16,529 nt of DNA from JTS-RE37 sp041743425 (GTDB lineage: Bacteria > Bacteroidota > Bacteroidia > Flavobacteriales > Flavobacteriaceae): NCBI GenBank assembly GCA_041743425.1, contig JBGTMS010000019.1, positions 1-16,529 of the forward strand. The letters are read 5' to 3'. Positions within the stretch are counted from its first letter, which is position 1, and the number at the start of each line of letters is the position of its first letter. Positions 13,623 to 16,529 of the stretch are shown piece by piece. Position numbers and translations under genes: made by a program. The notes under the pieces are model-generated. The model did no database searches. It was given only the letters and a program-made list of their open reading frames with translations, and had not been told where the DNA came from.

Positions 13623-15647
13623 CTTTATAAGATGAAGATCCAAAGCTCCCTGCTCACCTGTATAATAGAATCGCTGTTTTTTTTCGGCACACGTCTTTTG
13701 CCATCGTTGGATATAGGCCCTGTAATTACTCCCATCGGCAATTACAATTCGCGGGCTGAGAGAATCGAGGTAACGCTGCAAATGGATTCGCGGGGATTGG
13801 GTGAGCAATAGAATATCAGTTTTCAGGGCTGGTGGATTGGAAGTCAGTGTACTGTCAACTACCAATATACGCCTGCCATTCACCTGATAATGATTTTCCA
13901 GGGGCAGGTAATATATCTGCCGGATAGCGGAAGCCACAGCATAGTTTTTAACCAGGGGTATTGAGGCCAGGGTATCGGCTGTATGCACCCGGAGCCTGCC
14001 GGCGGACTGCTGGAGTAGTACCGTATTGGCGGACTGGTGAAGAAGCAGCGTACGTTCTACCCCGTGTAATCTTAATGCAACATGAAGCGACCACAGCTGA
14101 AATATAACCACCACGACGAGGAAGAGAATAACATTTCTGACCCTCATCCTCGCGAAGGAGCTTAACACCAGGAATACCAATAGGTAGGAGATCATAAGGT
14201 GACCCACATCAAATGAGATCTCTCTGAACAGGAAAGCTTCACGATGTGCCAGCCAGCGGATGATATGATTCATCACATAGATGATATACTGGTAAAGACG
14301 CATCAGGATTTCCGGGAGGGTTTGATAAAAAGCCAGAATGATGACGACAAAACCAAGACCCAGTATCACCCCAAGAAAAGGTATTATAAAGAGATTTGAT
14401 AAAAAGAATAGGGCCGGGAACTGGTGAAAATAGTACAGGCTGATTGGAAAGACACCCAGCTGTGCCGCCAGGGAAACCGCCATTAGTTGCCACGCCTTTT
14501 GCAGTATCAGGTATTTGGGTGACCATAATGCCAATATGCCCGGATAACCCCAAATAATCGCAATAACCGCCGCGTAACTCATCTGAAAACCTGCCTGAAA
14601 GAGTAGCATGGGGTTAATGAGAAGGAGAATAAAAAACAGGGAAAGGGCAACAATATTAAAGGTATTACCGGGCCTGTTGAGGTAAAGCGCATAGGCCAGG
14701 AACGTAAACATCGTTACCGCCCGCACCACCGATGCTGAGAAACCTGCCAGGAAGGCAAATGCCCATAAAAGGAGCACAATCAGCAGGAGCTCTGCTGTTT
14801 TACCATGAGGCAGCCGCCTGAGCGGAGCAAGTAGAAATTTCAAAAGCATCAGAATGATTCCGATATGAAGTCCTGAAACAGCCAGGATATGTACCGCTCC
14901 CGCATTCTGATACTCCTCATACAGTTCCGCTCTTATGTCTTTCCGTTCTCCGAGTAAAAGTGCTTTGACAATGTCAAGCTCATCCCCACTGAAACCAGCG
15001 TCTTCCAGGCGTTGGATGATGGTACCCCGCAGACGGCCTGCCATTCCTAAAACAGTTGAGGAGGAAATGTTCCTCCAGCGAATGGCACCGGAACTAAGGT
15101 AGAGTTGGTGGTAAATTCCAAGATCCTCCAGATAGGCCTTATAATTAAACTGGCCCGGGTTAAGTGACGCCCTGATCTCAGCTAAAGTCCCGCCTACCAG
15201 GATTTCTTCATCTTCTTTAAGATCCTGGGTAAGTGAATCTGCTGCAACCTGTATGAGGAGTCTGCCACCAACCGATGCGTTATCCATTCGGAGAACCTCA
15301 GCTACATAGCGCCGGCCTGAAAACCCCGATTTCAATACCTCGCGTACCTTCAAATGCCACCTGTGATTTTCCTGTAGATTAAACAAGGAATAATGATCGG
15401 ACTCGTAGGTCGGCTGCGCAATACAAACAGCCAGCATCCCGACACCCACGACGGTGGCCGTCATGGCCATCCCGAACAGCGCTCCTTTTTTTTTGTAAGG
15501 ACCTATAAATAAAACTGTCAGGAAAAGAAAGGAAATGAGGGTGAAAAGGAGTGGCAGGACGGGAGACCATTTCGTATAGTAGCCCGCAAGTATGCCAAAA
15601 ATCAGGAACAGGGTGAATTTCACGGGTATGAAATCCAGGGGACGCAT
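13602..15647 (-). CDS. comEC: ComEC/Rec2-family DNA-uptake channel, C-terminal domain lacking metal motif
   Basis: A 681-residue integral membrane protein proposed to pass single-stranded DNA across the inner membrane during transformation. N-terminal helices (about 10-75) are followed by a DUF4131/OB-like region (about 90-190, with SLNPGQFNYKAYL). The competence core (about 225-500) includes HILAVSGLHIG at 253-263 and RAVTMFTFLAYALYLNRPG. The C-terminal part (about 525-670) keeps the order of a beta-lactamase-fold domain. Its position for the HxHxDH metal motif reads ILLLTQSPRIHLQRY, without the required His/Asp set, so nuclease activity there is unlikely. Loss or absence of this domain's active site is common in Bacteroidota ComEC as I recall. 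The gene starts 1 bp after the NlpC/P60 gene and ends inside the transporter gene. A run of nine A in the coding strand (15486-15494) encodes Lys52-54. Confidence 0.88.
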   Translation of the reverse strand: MRPLDFIPVKFTLFLIFGILAGYYTKWSPVLPLLFTLISFLFLTVLFIGPYKKKGALFGMAMTATVVGVGMLAVCIAQPTYESDHYSLFNLQENHRWHLKVREVLKSGFSGRRYVAEVLRMDNASVGGRLLIQVAADSLTQDLKEDEEILVGGTLAEIRASLNPGQFNYKAYLEDLGIYHQLYLSSGAIRWRNISSSTVLGMAGRLRGTIIQRLEDAGFSGDELDIVKALLLGERKDIRAELYEEYQNAGAVHILAVSGLHIGIILMLLKFLLAPLRRLPHGKTAELLLIVLLLWAFAFLAGFSASVVRAVTMFTFLAYALYLNRPGNTFNIVALSLFFILLLINPMLLFQAGFQMSYAAVIAIIWGYPGILALWSPKYLILQKAWQLMAVSLAAQLGVFPISLYYFHQFPALFFLSNLFIIPFLGVILGLGFVVIILAFYQTLPEILMRLYQYIIYVMNHIIRWLAHREAFLFREISFDVGHLMISYLLVFLVLSSFARMRVRNVILFLVVVVIFQLWSLHVALRLHGVERTLLLHQSANTVLLQQSAGRLRVHTADTLASIPLVKNYAVASAIRQIYYLPLENHYQVNGRRILVVDSTLTSNPPALKTDILLLTQSPRIHLQRYLDSLSPRIVIADGSNYRAYIQRWQKTCAEKKQRFYYTGEQGALDLHLIKSVDIAH

Positions 15648-15648
15648 G

Positions 15649-16206
15649 CTAAAAAACCCTTGTGGCCTTTACAAAAGCGTAATTCCAGTAGCCTTCGCGG
15701 AGGGACGAGACGATCACCCCTCTTGATGAAGTAGAATGTATAAATCGAATCTCATCACCTTCCACGGCGACTACAAGGCCTACATGATTGATCTTTTTCG
15801 CCTTTTTTGTAGTTTTAAAGAATAGCAGATCCCCTTTCTCAACCCTATTCACATGAATGGATTTCCCTTCTTCCGCCATCTGATAGGAAATTCTTGGAAG
15901 CTGGAAATCATGTTCTCCAAAAGCGAGATACAAGAGACCTGAACAATCCAATCCCTGCCTTGAAGTTCCGCCGAACTTATAGCGGACGCCCGTATAGGTG
16001 AGGGCAGTATGAATGATTTGGTCCGCCATTTCATCAGACGCATCTCCGGAAATGGGATGATTCAGGACGGCCGGCTCGACTGCATTTTCTTTGGTCCCTG
16101 CCTCTACCGTAACGTGTGGGCGCCCCTGCCGTATCGTTTTCTTCCTGGAAGAGCCGCAGGCACTAAGTATCAACGTTAGAATTACCGGGATTATAATGCT
16201 CTTCAT
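15649..16206 (-). CDS. NlpC/P60 (C40) peptidoglycan endopeptidase lipoprotein
   Basis: A 185-residue lipoprotein. The N-terminus MKSIIIPVILTLILSACGSS is a lipoprotein signal with lipobox LSAC (Cys17). A polar linker (about 20-60) precedes an NlpC/P60 domain (about 62-180). The catalytic cysteine is in GLDCSGL (Cys88), the histidine in NHVGLVV (His141), and the third polar residue in RFIHSTSS (His157). Family members cleave gamma-D-glutamyl-diamino-acid bonds in wall peptides, so it probably acts at the cell wall. I chose the ATG at 16206 because it begins the signal peptide directly. An in-frame ATG at 16236 would add a charged ten-residue leader (MHREGQDKKK) and nearly touch the lpxB stop. 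Nine A precede the chosen ATG. The gene lies 32 bp after lpxB and 1 bp before comEC in a likely operon. Confidence 0.9.
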   Translation of the reverse strand: MKSIIIPVILTLILSACGSSRKKTIRQGRPHVTVEAGTKENAVEPAVLNHPISGDASDEMADQIIHTALTYTGVRYKFGGTSRQGLDCSGLLYLAFGEHDFQLPRISYQMAEEGKSIHVNRVEKGDLLFFKTTKKAKKINHVGLVVAVEGDEIRFIHSTSSRGVIVSSLREGYWNYAFVKATRVF

Positions 16207-16238
16207 TTTTTTTTTATCTTGACCTTCACGGTGCAAAT

Positions 16239-16529
16239 TTACAATTGATCAATGATCAGGCCAGCAACTTTGTCACTGGCTCCCTGCCCTCCAAGTTTCT
16301 GCTCCAGTTCATAATACGCCTCAAATTGCGCTTTGCGGCCGGGCCCGGTCAGTATTTTTTTTAACGCTGTTATCAGATTTTTGGTATTCAGCTGGTCCTG
16401 TATAAGTTCCTGAACAACTTCCCTCTCCATGATCAGGTTAACCAGAGAAATGAATTGAAGTGTAATAAGTTTTTTGGCAATCTGATAGGAGATCCAGTTT
16501 CCTTTGTAGCAGACTACTTGCGGGACTTT
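16239..16529 (-). CDS. lpxB: Lipid-A-disaccharide synthase, C-terminal fragment
   Basis: The last 96 codons and stop of a gene that begins beyond the right edge of the window. LpxB joins UDP-2,3-diacylglucosamine to lipid X, forming the lipid A disaccharide, at the inner membrane. Visible segments are KVPQVVCYKGNWISYQIAKK at the very edge, FISLVNLIMEREVVQELIQ, and a C-terminal helix ending GLIIDQL. This matches the typical LpxB C-terminus, with the P-Q-V-V-x-Y-K segment and the F-x-S-L-x-N stretch followed by V-x-E-L-I-Q. It heads the visible minus-strand group with the NlpC/P60 and comEC genes. A short ATG-initiated reading from 16430 is part of the same frame and not a separate gene. Confidence 0.9.
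   Translation of the reverse strand, partial: KVPQVVCYKGNWISYQIAKKLITLQFISLVNLIMEREVVQELIQDQLNTKNLITALKKILTGPGRKAQFEAYYELEQKLGGQGASDKVAGLIIDQL

Noticed and set aside
16207..16236. The upstream in-frame ATG of the NlpC/P60 gene as the true start
   Set aside because: It would put ten charged residues before a good lipoprotein signal; the inner ATG gives a standard signal with a short basic start.

Overview
The window looks like a chromosomal segment from a member of the Flavobacteriaceae (phylum Bacteroidota). The evidence is the gene content: a class II HMG-CoA reductase beside a GYDIA-type GHMP kinase, a lipoprotein LptC, a PpiD-like foldase, a short ComEC, and a DPP IV/peptide transporter pair. 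A-rich leaders instead of clear Shine-Dalgarno sites fit the same group. The genus cannot be named from sequence alone. I see no mobile element, tRNA, rRNA, CRISPR array or phage gene. Nearly all of the DNA is coding.

Layout, left to right. (1) Positions 1-4915, plus strand, read as one tightly packed envelope operon: the 3' end of coaX, an outer-membrane beta-barrel protein, an exported TPR protein, the LPS-export lipoprotein LptC, a 67-residue two-helix membrane protein, and a DUF21-CBS-CorC/HlyC membrane protein that probably starts at TTG. (2) After a 166-bp gap with a possible Bacteroidota-type promoter comes a PpiD/SurA-like periplasmic peptidyl-prolyl isomerase (5082-7202). (3) Positions 7263-9509, minus strand: HMG-CoA reductase followed without a gap by the GHMP kinase, an isoprenoid (mevalonate) pair. 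(4) A 329-bp divergent intergenic region (9510-9838) holds a strong inverted repeat and candidate promoters. (5) Positions 9839-13622, plus strand: a dipeptidyl peptidase IV and a POT-family proton-coupled peptide transporter, which together look like a module that releases and imports dipeptides. (6) Positions 13602-16529, minus strand: the 3' end of lpxB, an NlpC/P60 lipoprotein and comEC. comEC overlaps the tail of the transporter gene by 21 bp.

How the genes fit together. Much of the window serves the cell envelope: lipid A synthesis (LpxB), LPS transport (LptC), foldase activity (PpiD), peptidoglycan cleavage (NlpC/P60) and outer-membrane proteins. The rest covers coenzyme A, isoprenoid precursors, peptide nutrition and DNA uptake. 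I found no clear previously undescribed system. The best leads are the GYDIA kinase as a candidate for an unfilled mevalonate-pathway step, the two uncharacterised envelope proteins flanking lptC, the ComEC whose C-terminal domain lacks the usual metal-binding motif, and the structured divergent intergenic region.
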